Below, one piece after another: positions 53,588 through 63,879 of a DNA stretch of 64,000 bases. The translations under genes and the position numbers were made by a program. The first letter of the stretch is position 1. Each line of letters opens with the position of its first letter. Under the pieces are notes generated by a model that was given only the letters and a program-made list of their open reading frames with translations, was not told the DNA's origin and did not search any database. Source of the DNA: Planktothricoides raciborskii GIHE-MW2 (GTDB lineage: Bacteria > Cyanobacteriota > Cyanobacteriia > Cyanobacteriales > Laspinemataceae); contig NZ_CP159837.1 in the NCBI RefSeq assembly GCF_040564635.1, forward strand, positions 4,141,001 through 4,205,000. The letters run 5' to 3'.

Positions 53588-53618
53588 ACCCCCCTGTCGA
53601 TGGCAGGGGGTTTTATTT
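53588..53618 (+). terminator. Terminator of chlP
   Basis: CCCCCCTG-TCGATGG-CAGGGGG followed by TTTTATTTTT, 65 nt after the chlP stop; faces the end of the flavoprotein gene at 53626 and may also serve it. Confidence 0.88.
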
Positions 53619-53625
53619 TTAATAA

Positions 53626-54624
53626 TTACCGAGTGGCTAATAAGTTTTCTTCCCATTTACGGGGAGGAGAAGCCCGCCGAATGTTGCGCCAGATTTGAGT
53701 GGCAGCTAAAGTCCCATCGGCGACGGCGATCGAGACTTGATTGAGTCCTTGTTTTAAATCACCCAAAGCAAAAATTCGCGGATGACTGGTTTGGGCCATA
53801 TTGTTGGTGATTAAGTTTTCGCCGTCCCACTCTAGTCCTTGAATTCCTTTGAGGTATTGGTTGTGGTAAATCGAACCCATGCTGACTAAACCTGTGGTGG
53901 CTTCTACAATGGTGCCATCTACCAGTTCGACGCCACTGAGTTGATGATTTTCGCCTAAAAAGCGGGCGATCGCGGCTTCATAGAGGGGATAGCCATGATC
54001 CGCGAGTTTCTGCTTCATGGCATCACTCACCGAACACAAACCATGAGTTAGCACAGAAATATAAGGAGTAAACCAGTTGAGGACAAATGCGGCATTAATT
54101 TGCCCTTCAGTCCCGGCAATTAAGACTGCTTTTTGATCCCACATATCAAAGCCGTCACAAATCATGCAGACATGGAGGGTGTAGCCTGCATAATCATAGA
54201 CATTTTGCATATTATCTAGTTGGGGCAGCACATCGATAATCCCGGAAGCGGCGATTAAATATTTGCTGCGAAATACCGAACCTGTAGGATCTTTTTTGCC
54301 CACTTTCACCCGGACGGCAAAGGTTTCCCCTTCATCGATCGCTTCTTCTACATAGCCCCGTAGATGATCCGCACCCCAGGCGATCGCTTGTTCGGTGCCA
54401 TCCTTTAAAATATCCCGCCCAGGGGTATGAGGATCTAGTCCGACATAGTTGCGAAGATCCTGCATCCAAAAAGATCGCCCTTTGCCTTTTTCCACTATCA
54501 GGCATTTCAGACCATAGCGAGCGAGATAAATGGCGGCAGAAATTCCCCCCATACCGCCACCGACTACTATGGCATCATAGAGGGTGTCCAGGCGAGTTTC
54601 CAGATTTTTACTAGAGAGTTTCAT
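53626..54624 (-). CDS. Thioredoxin-reductase-like flavoprotein (possibly DDOR type)
   Basis: 332 residues. IVVGGGMGGISAAIYLARYG is the FAD motif, CMICDGF the redox CxxC, and FALGDLKQGLNQVSIAVADG the second FAD block. The NADPH-binding stretch is altered (AVLIAGTEGQINAAF instead of GxGxxA). This pattern is known in cyanobacterial diflavin-linked disulfide oxidoreductases, relatives of NADPH-thioredoxin reductase that do not bind NADPH well. A disulfide reductase role is likely; electron donor unknown. Confidence 0.82.
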   Translation of the reverse strand: MKLSSKNLETRLDTLYDAIVVGGGMGGISAAIYLARYGLKCLIVEKGKGRSFWMQDLRNYVGLDPHTPGRDILKDGTEQAIAWGADHLRGYVEEAIDEGETFAVRVKVGKKDPTGSVFRSKYLIAASGIIDVLPQLDNMQNVYDYAGYTLHVCMICDGFDMWDQKAVLIAGTEGQINAAFVLNWFTPYISVLTHGLCSVSDAMKQKLADHGYPLYEAAIARFLGENHQLSGVELVDGTIVEATTGLVSMGSIYHNQYLKGIQGLEWDGENLITNNMAQTSHPRIFALGDLKQGLNQVSIAVADGTLAATQIWRNIRRASPPRKWEENLLATR

Positions 54625-54916
54625 TTCTGATGCTCCGAAATCTATTTGTTTAATTAAAATTGTAGATGCAATTCTTTGGCAATAACAATTTTTTTGCTAA
54701 AAATTTTAGTCAGCCCAGGGATATGGAACCCGAAAAAATGTCAGAGATTCACGGCTATATTCACGGCTATATTAAAGAAGGTTAAGGGCGATCCGCTTTC
54801 TGAGGGCGAGGGAATCGCCACAATAGATATAACCATAGATATAATATAAACAAATATTTTCCCACAAAGTGACCGTCTTCAATTGAATCATTTTTTAGGC
54901 AAAGGAGAAAAATATC
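54625..54916. other. Divergent spacer
   Basis: 292 nt between two divergent genes. AAGGAG at 54901-54906 is the ribosome site of the next gene. A TTCACGGCTATA direct repeat occurs at 54749 and 54761. Nothing else seen. Confidence 0.5.
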
Positions 54917-57268
54917 TTGAATTACCAGCCAAAACCCATAGATACGGAAAAGGTGATTCTGACCACTGAACACCTAAAACTCACTGAGTTGTTAGCGAAA
55001 AACACCCACGAACTTTGGTCACAACAGCGATTAGCCGATGGTTGGAAATATGGAGAAAAACGGGATGATGTCAAAAAAGAACATCCCTGTTTAGTTCCTT
55101 ATGAAGATTTACCGGAATCGGAGAAAGAATACGATCGCCGCACCGCATTAGGTGCGATTAAAACTTTTTTGGCGTTAGGCTATCGGATTGAAGGAAATGC
55201 CACTAATTTATCAGCATATCAAAATTGGTTCCCCAATCAGAATGAAAATAACGGCGATACGACAACAAATTTAGTGCCAATTTTAGAAAGTTTAAAAAAG
55301 TCCTCTGAGTTGAATTTACTTTCTTTGCTGCAAATAAAACGAGAAACTATTCATCTCCATCCGAAAACTCCCGATATTTATCGAGTATTGGGGGATTCAA
55401 TCCTCCGTTTAGGTGAGCCTTTAATGGCTTATGATGTGATTGCTGAAGGGTTAGAAAAATGGCCTAATGATATTCGTTTACAGCAATTAATGGCTTTAGC
55501 TTTGGCGCGTAGCGGTGCCACTCATCGGGCTAATTCGATGCTCTTGGAACTGCTAGAATCAGGACATCACGATGAAGAAACCATTAGTCTTTTGGCTCGG
55601 ACGCATAAAGATTTAGGTCTCCAAACTACGGATCCAGAAGAGAAAAAAGAACAGTTAAAATTAGCGGCGAAACGGTATAAAGAAGCCTATCAGCGTAGTG
55701 ATAGTTATTATCCGGGAATTAACGCCGCAACAATGGCTATGTTAATCGGGGACAAAAAAGAGGCGTTTACCCTAGCAGAAGAGGTGCGCGATCGCTGTTT
55801 AGCGCAATTACAACGGTTGCAGCAAAGAACCAGTGATGATTATTGGTTGGTGGCGACTTTAGGCGAAAGTTGTCTAATTTTACAGCAATTTTCCGAAGCC
55901 AAACAATGGTATGCTCGCGCTGTCCAGTTGGGAGAAAAACGCTTTGGGGATTTAAGTTCTACTCGACGCAATGCCACTTTATTATTAAAATATGCAGAAA
56001 CCGGGTGGCCATCGGCAACTATGCGGGACTTATTGCCCATTCCTCGCGTGGCGGTATTTACAGGACACATGATTGACCAACCCGATCGCCCATCTCCCAG
56101 ATTTCCCCTAGAATTAGAAACCGAAGTATATCAAGCTATTCGCGATCGCCTCCAAAAATTAGACGCTCGTTTGGGTTATGCTTCTGCCGCTTGCGGGGCA
56201 GATATTTTATTTCTGGAAGCGATCCTAGAATTGGGAGGTGAAGCCCATGTAGTTTTGCCCTACGAACGAGAACAATTTATTAAAGAATCAGTGGATATTA
56301 TTCCTGGGAGCAATTGGGTAAAACGCTTCCATCGGGTACTGGAACAAGCCACAGAAGTAATCGTGCCTTCGCACCAATGTTTGGAACATGGCAACGTGGT
56401 TTATGAATATGCTAACCGGCTGCTTCATGGGTTAGCCAAAATGCGATCAGAACAGTTAGAAACTGACTTAGTACCCTTGGCGGTATGGGATGGCAAACCG
56501 GGAGGAGTTGGGGGGACTGGCAGTGTAGTTCAAGACTGGGAAAAATGGGGTTATCAAGTAGAGGTGATTGATTTAACGGCGATTTTGTCATCTTACGATC
56601 AAAAAATATCTTCTAGCCCGATTACAGCCATTCATAGATCACTGGCTTTGAAACAGCCGGGGATCTATGAATGGTCGATCGCCAAGCGAATTGAAGAATC
56701 TCTGCACAAGAAACCGACATCTTGTGAACGGCAAATCGTGGCTTTATTATTTGCCGATGTGGTGCAATTTTCCCGATTAACGGAGGATCGAATGTTGCCA
56801 TTTTTGCAAAATTTCCTCGGTGCCGTTGCCGATTTAATCAAGCGATCGCCCCATGCCCCCGTAATGAAAAACACCTGGGGCGATGGACTATATTTTGTCT
56901 TTAATACCGTCCGAGATGCCGGATTATTTGCCCTAGAACTCTGTGAATTTATCAACCGTACCAACTGGGAAGAAAAAAACCTACCCAAAGATTTAAATTT
57001 ACGCATTGCCTTACATTCAGGCCCAGTTTATCGACTCATTGATCCGGTTACTGGACAAATTAATTATATTGGATCTCATGTTTCTCATGCAGCGAGAATT
57101 GAGCCAATTTCTCCCCCCGGAAAAGTTTACGCCAGTCAAGAATTTGCCGCCATGACTTCCTCGGAAAGAGTCACAGATTTTACCTGCGATTATGTAGGAC
57201 AAATTCCCCTAGCTAAAGGCTATGGCACATTTCCCACCTATCATGTTCGGCGGCGGCAAGCAGATTAA
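54917..57268 (+). CDS. Four-part signalling protein: RyR domain, helical repeats, SLOG-like domain, class III nucleotide cyclase
   Basis: 783 residues, start TTG with AAGGAG. Residues 1-95 are a RyR domain (LTELLAKNTHELWSQQRLADGW, then KKEHPCLVPYEDLPESEKEYDR). Residues 100-365 are TPR-like helices (DIYRVLGDSILRLGEPLMAYDV). Residues 375-560 have VAVFTGHMIDQP, SAACGADILFLEAILELGGE and EVIVPSHQ, a SLOG/LOG-like Rossmann pattern that binds nucleotides. Residues 600-783 are a cyclase domain with metal aspartates in LLFADVVQFSRL and WGDGLYFVF. The purine-site lysine position is N or T (NTWGD) and the usual VNxAARL reads VSHAARI, so product and activity are open. Confidence 0.85.
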   Translation: MNYQPKPIDTEKVILTTEHLKLTELLAKNTHELWSQQRLADGWKYGEKRDDVKKEHPCLVPYEDLPESEKEYDRRTALGAIKTFLALGYRIEGNATNLSAYQNWFPNQNENNGDTTTNLVPILESLKKSSELNLLSLLQIKRETIHLHPKTPDIYRVLGDSILRLGEPLMAYDVIAEGLEKWPNDIRLQQLMALALARSGATHRANSMLLELLESGHHDEETISLLARTHKDLGLQTTDPEEKKEQLKLAAKRYKEAYQRSDSYYPGINAATMAMLIGDKKEAFTLAEEVRDRCLAQLQRLQQRTSDDYWLVATLGESCLILQQFSEAKQWYARAVQLGEKRFGDLSSTRRNATLLLKYAETGWPSATMRDLLPIPRVAVFTGHMIDQPDRPSPRFPLELETEVYQAIRDRLQKLDARLGYASAACGADILFLEAILELGGEAHVVLPYEREQFIKESVDIIPGSNWVKRFHRVLEQATEVIVPSHQCLEHGNVVYEYANRLLHGLAKMRSEQLETDLVPLAVWDGKPGGVGGTGSVVQDWEKWGYQVEVIDLTAILSSYDQKISSSPITAIHRSLALKQPGIYEWSIAKRIEESLHKKPTSCERQIVALLFADVVQFSRLTEDRMLPFLQNFLGAVADLIKRSPHAPVMKNTWGDGLYFVFNTVRDAGLFALELCEFINRTNWEEKNLPKDLNLRIALHSGPVYRLIDPVTGQINYIGSHVSHAARIEPISPPGKVYASQEFAAMTSSERVTDFTCDYVGQIPLAKGYGTFPTYHVRRRQAD

Positions 57269-57304
57269 ATTGAGCATATTCTAATCGAGGGTTAACAGCA
57301 TTCA

Positions 57305-57424
57305 TTGGTTATTTGTTTTGGTTATTGGTTATTGGTTATTCGTTCTTGGGTACGTCATAACCAAAGAATCTATACCCAAAGAATCCCCACCCAACAAATA
57401 ACCAAAAACTAATAACCAATAAGC
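57305..57424. repeat. Facing heptamer arrays, second copy
   Basis: TTGGTTA-type heptamers (57306-57342) face AACCAAT/AACAAAT-type heptamers (57391-57422) around a core with CCAAAGAATC twice. Same plan as the element at 47905. Confidence 0.65.
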
Positions 57425-57436
57425 AGGAGTAAAAAG

Positions 57437-57871
57437 ATGAACACTTATAAACATACCCAAATTGGCACCATGATTTTAATCGGGGCGGCTTTGATTGTAC
57501 CCATGATTATTTTCTTAGTATTCAAGGGTTTTCTTTTAATTGCTGGATTCACGGCATTTATGCTGATATTGATGACCATTTTATTTGGCAGTTTGACCGT
57601 GGAAATTACTGAAACTAAAATTTATTGCTGGTTTGGGCTTGGGTTGGTTCGCAAACAGTTTGATTTAGCAGAAATTACCGCCGTGGAAACCATTCGTTAT
57701 CCTTGGTATTACGGCTGGGGGATTCGGTTAACCCCCAAAGGTTGGATGTTTAACGTATCCGGTTTAGATGCGGTAGAAATTACCCGGCGATCGGGCAAGC
57801 ATTTTCTGATTGGCACCGATCAACCGCATAAATTAGCCTCGGCAATTAGTCAAGCAGCGGGATTATTATAA
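57437..57871 (+). CDS. Membrane protein with a small PH-like domain
   Basis: 144 residues with two adjacent membrane helices (about 11-31 and 33-53), then a beta-rich C-terminal half (VEITETKIYCWFGLGLVRKQFDLAEITAVE, RSGKHFLIGTDQPHKLASAI) like bacterial PH domains. A strong AGCAGGAG site precedes it. Function unknown; it is on the same strand as the cyclase gene but separated by repeats. Confidence 0.72.
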   Translation: MNTYKHTQIGTMILIGAALIVPMIIFLVFKGFLLIAGFTAFMLILMTILFGSLTVEITETKIYCWFGLGLVRKQFDLAEITAVETIRYPWYYGWGIRLTPKGWMFNVSGLDAVEITRRSGKHFLIGTDQPHKLASAISQAAGLL

Positions 57872-57891
57872 CGGGTAAAGAGGCAAAACAA

Positions 57892-58003
57892 TAGACTTAT
57901 TGCAAAATTCTGAAAAGCCGTTCGCAGCTATGCTGCGGTGCGGATCACTTTGGCGGTTTTAAGGGGGGTTGGGGGGATCGAAGCCGGTATTTTGCAAGAG
58001 ATA
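57892..58003. mobile_element. Possible 112-bp MITE
   Basis: Imperfect inverted ends TAGACTTATTGCAAAAT (57892) and ATTTTGCAAGAGATA (57989-58003). The inside includes TAAGGGGGGTTGGGGGGATCGA as in the MITE at 39806, so it may be a relative with different ends. Confidence 0.5.
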
Positions 58004-58011
58004 TAATTTTT

Positions 58012-58692
58012 TTAGGTAATATCTATCAGTTCAATAAATTCTGCGATCGCAGTAATTTGCTCATCACTAAAAAAATCAAAATGGTCGTGATGAGGCTTTT
58101 TCAAATAGTCAATGGTACTCCAGTAAGAGTTACTCTCAAACTGTTGATATTTCAAGCACCAAATCATATAAGCTGGGATATAATAGCGAAATCCTTTGCC
58201 ATCCATAAAAGCAAAAACATCCGAGAAATTCTCCAGCCACTTATCTGGGATTTCCTGCCAGGGGAGATGAGCATCAATTTGGCGAGCCTGTTCCGGGTCT
58301 TCATAGTCATCTAATGCCCTGGCTTGATGGATGGTAATGCCCCCTTTAAGTTCGGTGTTTTGAAAAGCTAAAGTAATTTTAGAAATCAGGGCAATTCGCC
58401 GCTGTTCAATAATAATATCTAGGGGTTGCCAATTTGGATCTCTAAAGTCTTCAGGGGTAGGCGATCGCACCCAGTCTAACCATTCTGGTTCGCAAGCCCC
58501 AAATTCCATAAAGTTTCGTTGGGCTTGTCGTAAAGAAACTTGATTAGATTGACTAATGCGATCGCCAAATAATCGCTGGATATCTCCATCATCTTCCCAA
58601 CAACAAATCGGACAAATTGAATAAGTTTCTGGTGGCGGTGCCGTTAAAGTGTGATAGCCACAGCAAGGACAGGGATATAGGGTTTGATCCAT
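58012..58692 (-). CDS. CPCC cysteine-rich domain fused to DUF6714
   Basis: 226 residues from ATG 58692; the frame opens upstream in repeats. Residues 3-35 are the CPCC domain (YPCPCCGYHTL, YSICPICCWEDDG), a probable zinc site. Residues about 110-226 match DUF6714 (WLENFSDVFAFMDGKGFRYYIPAYMIW). Both families are of unknown function and occur in bacterial toxin/immunity-type contexts. Fusion is uncommon as far as I know. Confidence 0.78.
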   Translation of the reverse strand: MDQTLYPCPCCGYHTLTAPPPETYSICPICCWEDDGDIQRLFGDRISQSNQVSLRQAQRNFMEFGACEPEWLDWVRSPTPEDFRDPNWQPLDIIIEQRRIALISKITLAFQNTELKGGITIHQARALDDYEDPEQARQIDAHLPWQEIPDKWLENFSDVFAFMDGKGFRYYIPAYMIWCLKYQQFESNSYWSTIDYLKKPHHDHFDFFSDEQITAIAEFIELIDIT

Positions 58693-58761
58693 GAGGAGGC
58701 CGTCAATCGAGCGGAGGGGCGGGGGAGCAGAGGAGGAAAATTCTCTTTTCTCTTTTCTCAC

Positions 58762-59038
58762 TTCTCTTTTCTCTAAAGCGGGGGGCTGCCCCCGTGTTCA
58801 CGGGGGCAGGCTTACAGCAATTGTCTGTTTAGTAAACCACAAATACCTGTAGGGGCGAAGCATTCCGTAGGGGCGAATGGCCATTCGCCCCTACAAGATT
58901 GTACGGGTCCGCGCATTCCGGCAGTCCAGTTAATATTTTAAGTAATAAGCTATTTACCGGAATGCGCGGGCCCCTACTGCCGGAATGCGCGGGACCTACC
59001 GTGGTTCAGGAAGAAAGAAAAGCGCTGTAAGGATGGGA
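58762..59038. repeat. Palindrome-rich spacer
   Basis: Holds a perfect 28-bp palindrome (58867-58894), and CCGCGCATTCCGG (58912) facing CCGGAATGCGCGG (58957) with another partial copy at 58980. No gene. Confidence 0.65.
58867..58894. repeat. Perfect 28-bp palindrome, variant
   Basis: GTAGGGGCGAATGG plus its exact complement. Compared with 34865-34892, C-G has become T-A in both arms at one position. Confidence 0.85.
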
Positions 59039-59071
59039 AAAAGCCCGGTTTATAAACAAACCGGGCTTCTT
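59039..59071 (-). terminator. Terminator of gap1
   Basis: AAGCCCGGTTT (59041-59051) pairs with AAACCGGGCTT (59058-59068); five T follow on the minus strand. It lies 16 nt after the gap1 stop. Confidence 0.9.
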
Positions 59072-59086
59072 CATGCAAAAGAAATG

Positions 59087-60118
<1,032 letters not shown>

Positions 60119-60295
60119 TTATCCAAAACTCCTGTGAGTCCACAGAATTAACAATACAACGAGTCTTTGAGGAGGGTTGGCGCTTGATCTGGGTCTGAAA
60201 GCTAATTCCAGTCAAGCTTTAGAGTAGATTTGTGATGAGTTTGGGTCTTTAGAAAGTTTTCACTTGTGGGGGCGATCGCGCATCAGCCTGGGATC

Positions 60296-60374
60296 CCTTG
60301 CCCATTCCTTGCCCATCCCTTGCCCATCCCTTGCCCATCACCTAGGGCACCACCTAGGGCACCACCTAGGGCAT
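60296..60374. repeat. Two short tandem arrays
   Basis: Four copies of the 11-mer CCTTGCCCATC (first with final T) run directly into three copies of the 12-mer CACCTAGGGCAC. They lie in the gap1-pckA spacer. Confidence 0.85.
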
Positions 60375-60387
60375 GATCGAGAGACTT

Positions 60388-60421
60388 AAAATCCCCAGTA
60401 GTTCTAGATTGCTGGGGATTT
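60388..60421 (-). terminator. Terminator of pckA
   Basis: AAATCCCCAG and CTGGGGATTT around a 14-nt loop; on the minus strand the stem is followed by TTTTAAG. About 28 nt after the pckA stop. Confidence 0.85.
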
Positions 60422-60448
60422 CATCTAATCAATCAAACTCATTGTCTC

Positions 60449-62209
60449 TTAATCGACAATCGGGCCTGCGGCAACAATTTCTGGGGCTGCTTCTGGGTAG
60501 CGGGTAAAGTTTTGCACAAAGAGACTGGCTAATTTTTTGGCTTGCTGATCGTAAGCGTCGGGATCGCTCCAGGTATTCTTGGGATCGAGCATACTGTCGG
60601 GAACGCCAGGAACCGATTCCGGCACTAAGATATTGAAAATCGGGTGCGGACGGAACTGCACATTTTTCAGTGACCCATCCAGGGCGGCAGAGATCATCGC
60701 CCGGGTATGCTTAATCGCAATCCGCTTGCCCACTCCATAGGGGCCACCAGACCAGCCGGTATTCACCAGATACACTCCCACCTCGTGAGTTTGTTCGGCC
60801 AGCCGTTTGCCCAGCATTTGGGCATAAGCGGTGGCGGACAAGGGCAGGAATGGTTTACCAAAACAGGCAGAAAATGTCGCTTTTGGTTCAGTAATACCGC
60901 GTTCTGTCCCTGCTAACTTGCTGGTGTACCCGGAGATAAAATAGTACATTGCTTGTTCGGGAGTTAACTTGGCGATCGGGGGCAGCACCCCAAAGGCATC
61001 AGCGGTGAGGAAAATCACTGCATCTGGATGACCGCCCACCCCAGGAATCACCGCATTGGGAATAAACTCCATAGGATAACCCACACGAGTATTTTCCGTC
61101 AGGCGATCGCTATCATAATCAGGAATCCGAGTGTCTGCATGGAGAATCACATTTTCCATCATCGCCCCAAAGCGAATTGCGTCCCAGATTTGCGGCTCAT
61201 TTTCTCGGGATAAGCGAATGGTTTTGGCGTAGCAACCGCCCTCAAAGTTAAAGATTCCTTCCCGAGACCAGCCATGTTCATCATCCCCAATCAGCTTACG
61301 ATTTGGGTCAGCGGACAGAGTGGTTTTACCCGTACCGGATAGACCAAAAAATAGAGCAGTTTTGCCGTTTTCATCCATATTGGCCGAACAGTGCATGGGC
61401 AGCACATCTTGCTTGGTCATAAAATAATTCATCATGCCAAAGATAGATTTCTTGGTTTCTCCGGCATATTTAGAACCACCAATGATGACTAATTTCTTGG
61501 CAAAATGAACCACGATAAACGCTTCAGAATTAATCCCATCATCAATTTCAGGATCTCCCTGTAAACCAGGAACGGCAATCACAGTAAAATCTGCTTGATG
61601 AGTGCTGAGTTCTTCTGCGGTGGGACGAATAAAGAGTTGATGGGCAAATAAGTTTTGGGAGGCGTACTCGTTGATAATTCTCACCCCAAAACGGTATTTA
61701 GGATCAGCCCCAACATAGCCATCAAAGACATAAAGGTCACGACCTTGAACGTAGGAAATTACTCGTCGATAGAGCCGATTAAAGTTTTTCTCAGTGATGG
61801 GTACATTGGTTTTGCCCCAGTCTACTTCGTCGTGACAAGAAGACTCATCAACGATGAACTTATCATCTGGAGAACGCCCGGTATATTTGCCAGTTTTGAC
61901 ACATAGCGCCCCATTCTCTGCTAAAACACCTTCGCCACGGGCGAGGGAATGTTCAATCAGTTTGGCAACCGATAAATTTCGATAAACATTGCCCAGATTT
62001 TTCAGTTGTAACGATTCCAGTCCATAGGTGTTTTTTTTGTGATGATCCCAATTGTCTGCTTTGCCATCACTCAATATTTCTGATTCTCTGTCAGCTAAAG
62101 TTTTTAAAATTAGTGATGATGCTGATACATTCCGATAAATATTTCCATTGGTGTTGTCTGATTTTTCTGGGGCTTGGGTTGCCACTGGTGTGTCATTTTG
62201 ACTACTCAT
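60449..62209 (-). CDS. pckA: Phosphoenolpyruvate carboxykinase (ATP)
   Basis: 586 residues from ATG 62209 (GAGG upstream; earlier in-frame starts exist to 62245). Turns oxaloacetate and ATP into phosphoenolpyruvate and CO2, or the reverse. TGKYTGRSPDDKF, FFGLSGTGKTTLSADP (P-loop), LIGDDEHGW and NTGWSGGPYGVGKR are complete. The usual enzyme begins near residue 72 here; the extra N-terminus holds GNIYRNVSASSLIL, which repeats the true start GNVYRNLSVAKLIE. ATP-type PEPCK is patchily present in cyanobacteria. Confidence 0.94.
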   Translation of the reverse strand: MSSQNDTPVATQAPEKSDNTNGNIYRNVSASSLILKTLADRESEILSDGKADNWDHHKKNTYGLESLQLKNLGNVYRNLSVAKLIEHSLARGEGVLAENGALCVKTGKYTGRSPDDKFIVDESSCHDEVDWGKTNVPITEKNFNRLYRRVISYVQGRDLYVFDGYVGADPKYRFGVRIINEYASQNLFAHQLFIRPTAEELSTHQADFTVIAVPGLQGDPEIDDGINSEAFIVVHFAKKLVIIGGSKYAGETKKSIFGMMNYFMTKQDVLPMHCSANMDENGKTALFFGLSGTGKTTLSADPNRKLIGDDEHGWSREGIFNFEGGCYAKTIRLSRENEPQIWDAIRFGAMMENVILHADTRIPDYDSDRLTENTRVGYPMEFIPNAVIPGVGGHPDAVIFLTADAFGVLPPIAKLTPEQAMYYFISGYTSKLAGTERGITEPKATFSACFGKPFLPLSATAYAQMLGKRLAEQTHEVGVYLVNTGWSGGPYGVGKRIAIKHTRAMISAALDGSLKNVQFRPHPIFNILVPESVPGVPDSMLDPKNTWSDPDAYDQQAKKLASLFVQNFTRYPEAAPEIVAAGPIVD

Positions 62210-63129
62210 AATATGTTCCTCATTCATAGAGATTAATTCGCTCAATTATCCGCGAGGTCAATTTTCGGTTAATTGAGTCACTTGGCCTGATTGATTCCTG
62301 CTATTCTCACTTAATTGCTGCCTCGATCGCCTGTTAACCTCGTTAGCAATCAATGGAGATGTAAGCATTTTTTGGGAAAATTTGTTGGGAAAACCTGATT
62401 TATTGGTTGTGTAACTGTCTGGAAAATCCGACGAAAGTTTCACAACCTTACCCTGAACAAGTATCTGTCTATTTGCATCGCTGAATCCATCAATGCTGTT
62501 AGTACAGATAGAAAAGAAAAATTGTCAGATATTTCTGGCGATTATGATCAATTCTTGACTTGTTGGCAAATAGGTACAAAGAACCCCCTGCTCCCAGCCT
62601 TTGAGTTTTACTCTCTCAGGATATTTAGCTGGTGATTGACGAAACATTGAAGCGATCGCTGATTTGACTAGGAGAGCAGAGCTTGCCGATCTTCCTTGGT
62701 TTGAGGATTGATGGGGGATATATCCCTCTGCGGTTTTATATGTTGTCCTGAGATATTTACTTGTCTTTTATTGATACTTAGTATTGTACACGACTTTTTA
62801 GTATTTTATATTAAAATATATTACAAGTATCCGGCCAACTTAGTCAACGGTGATATGTCATCATACTATGGCAATTTGGACAATTTTTCCTGGGGAGTTT
62901 TTGCCTGGTAAAACCATTATGGGCTTTGGTGGTCAACCACCTAAGTTTTTATGTCAAAATTTCATCACTTAATTTTCTGAATCACCGATATTTAGTCAAG
63001 ACCAATCGGGTTTATATTTCTTAATCAAATCACTAGACAATTTACTAGACAATTTATTAGACAATTATCAAGAGCAAAGGATTGTCATCATGGGTTAAGT
63101 CATTATTTCCTGAGTATTTCCTCAGTCAT

Positions 63130-63223
63130 TAGACAATTCTGGCAAAATGCTAAAAAGCAGAGTGGCGATGGATCCGCTATCGGTTGGGGGGGATCGATCC
63201 GTTATGAAAGCCAGAATTGTCTA
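63130..63223. mobile_element. 94-bp MITE, short copy
   Basis: TAGACAATTCTGGCAAA at 63130-63146 and GCCAGAATTGTCTA at 63210-63223; internal GGGGGGATCGATCCGT as in the 229-bp copy at 39806. A deletion derivative of the same family. Confidence 0.75.
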
Positions 63224-63376
63224 TTAAACCAATTATTAGCCGAATCACATATATATGTGAATCTATCGGTGGTCTTCTCACATCATATGAAGCACTAAAT
63301 CCTCTGACCATAGCGGGCGATCGACAGCGGACATTAACCGGCCAATATTCCCGGTAGGCTTCTCGGCAATGTTTTG

Positions 63377-63480
63377 TCTAATGTTTAATCTAATGTTTAG
63401 CCTAATGTTTAATCTAATGTTTAGCCTAATGTTTAATCTAATGTTTACCCTAATGTTTGGCTACATGTTTGGCTAAATTT
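63377..63480. repeat. Tandem array with a 24-bp higher-order unit
   Basis: CTAATGTTTAA and TCTAATGTTTAGC alternate about three times, then degenerate to CTAATGTTTGG and TACATGTTTGG. No frame runs through it. Confidence 0.85.
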
Positions 63481-63843
63481 TTGGTCTGTCTAGCTGGAGA
63501 AGCCTCAGTGTGAATCCAAAATCATCCAGAATATTTTGTCCGCGAAATCCCGGAGGCTCAATTTTTGCTCATTCGTTCATGGAGGCAAGGGAAATGGGAG
63601 ATCGATCGCCTGAATAAAATTGTCAGGTTCCTGTTTAAGACTAATTGGCGGATAGTTTTTCCCGTGTTTTGCCACCTTGTGATTATTTTTGCCTCAAAAC
63701 TTCAAAAATAATTAATTTTTGTTACAAAAATTTATATTCAAATTATAATAATTGAAAAATAATCATGGTAAGATGGAAAACCATTAATTCACGAAAATCC
63801 CTTGAAAAGTCTGCGTTTCCGAGAAGAGATTAAAAAAAAATAA

Positions 63844-63879
63844 AAGTTTAACATTTTTGTTGATAAGTTTGTTAAACTT
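63844..63879. promoter_or_regulatory. Inverted repeat near the right edge
   Basis: AAGTTTAAC (63844-63852) and its exact complement GTTAAACTT (63871-63879), 18 nt apart. It may be an operator for a gene that starts after the window. Confidence 0.4.

Noticed and set aside
63377-63480. Replication origin iterons
   Set aside because: The tandem units have no DnaA-box pattern, no nearby dnaA, dnaN or plasmid rep gene.
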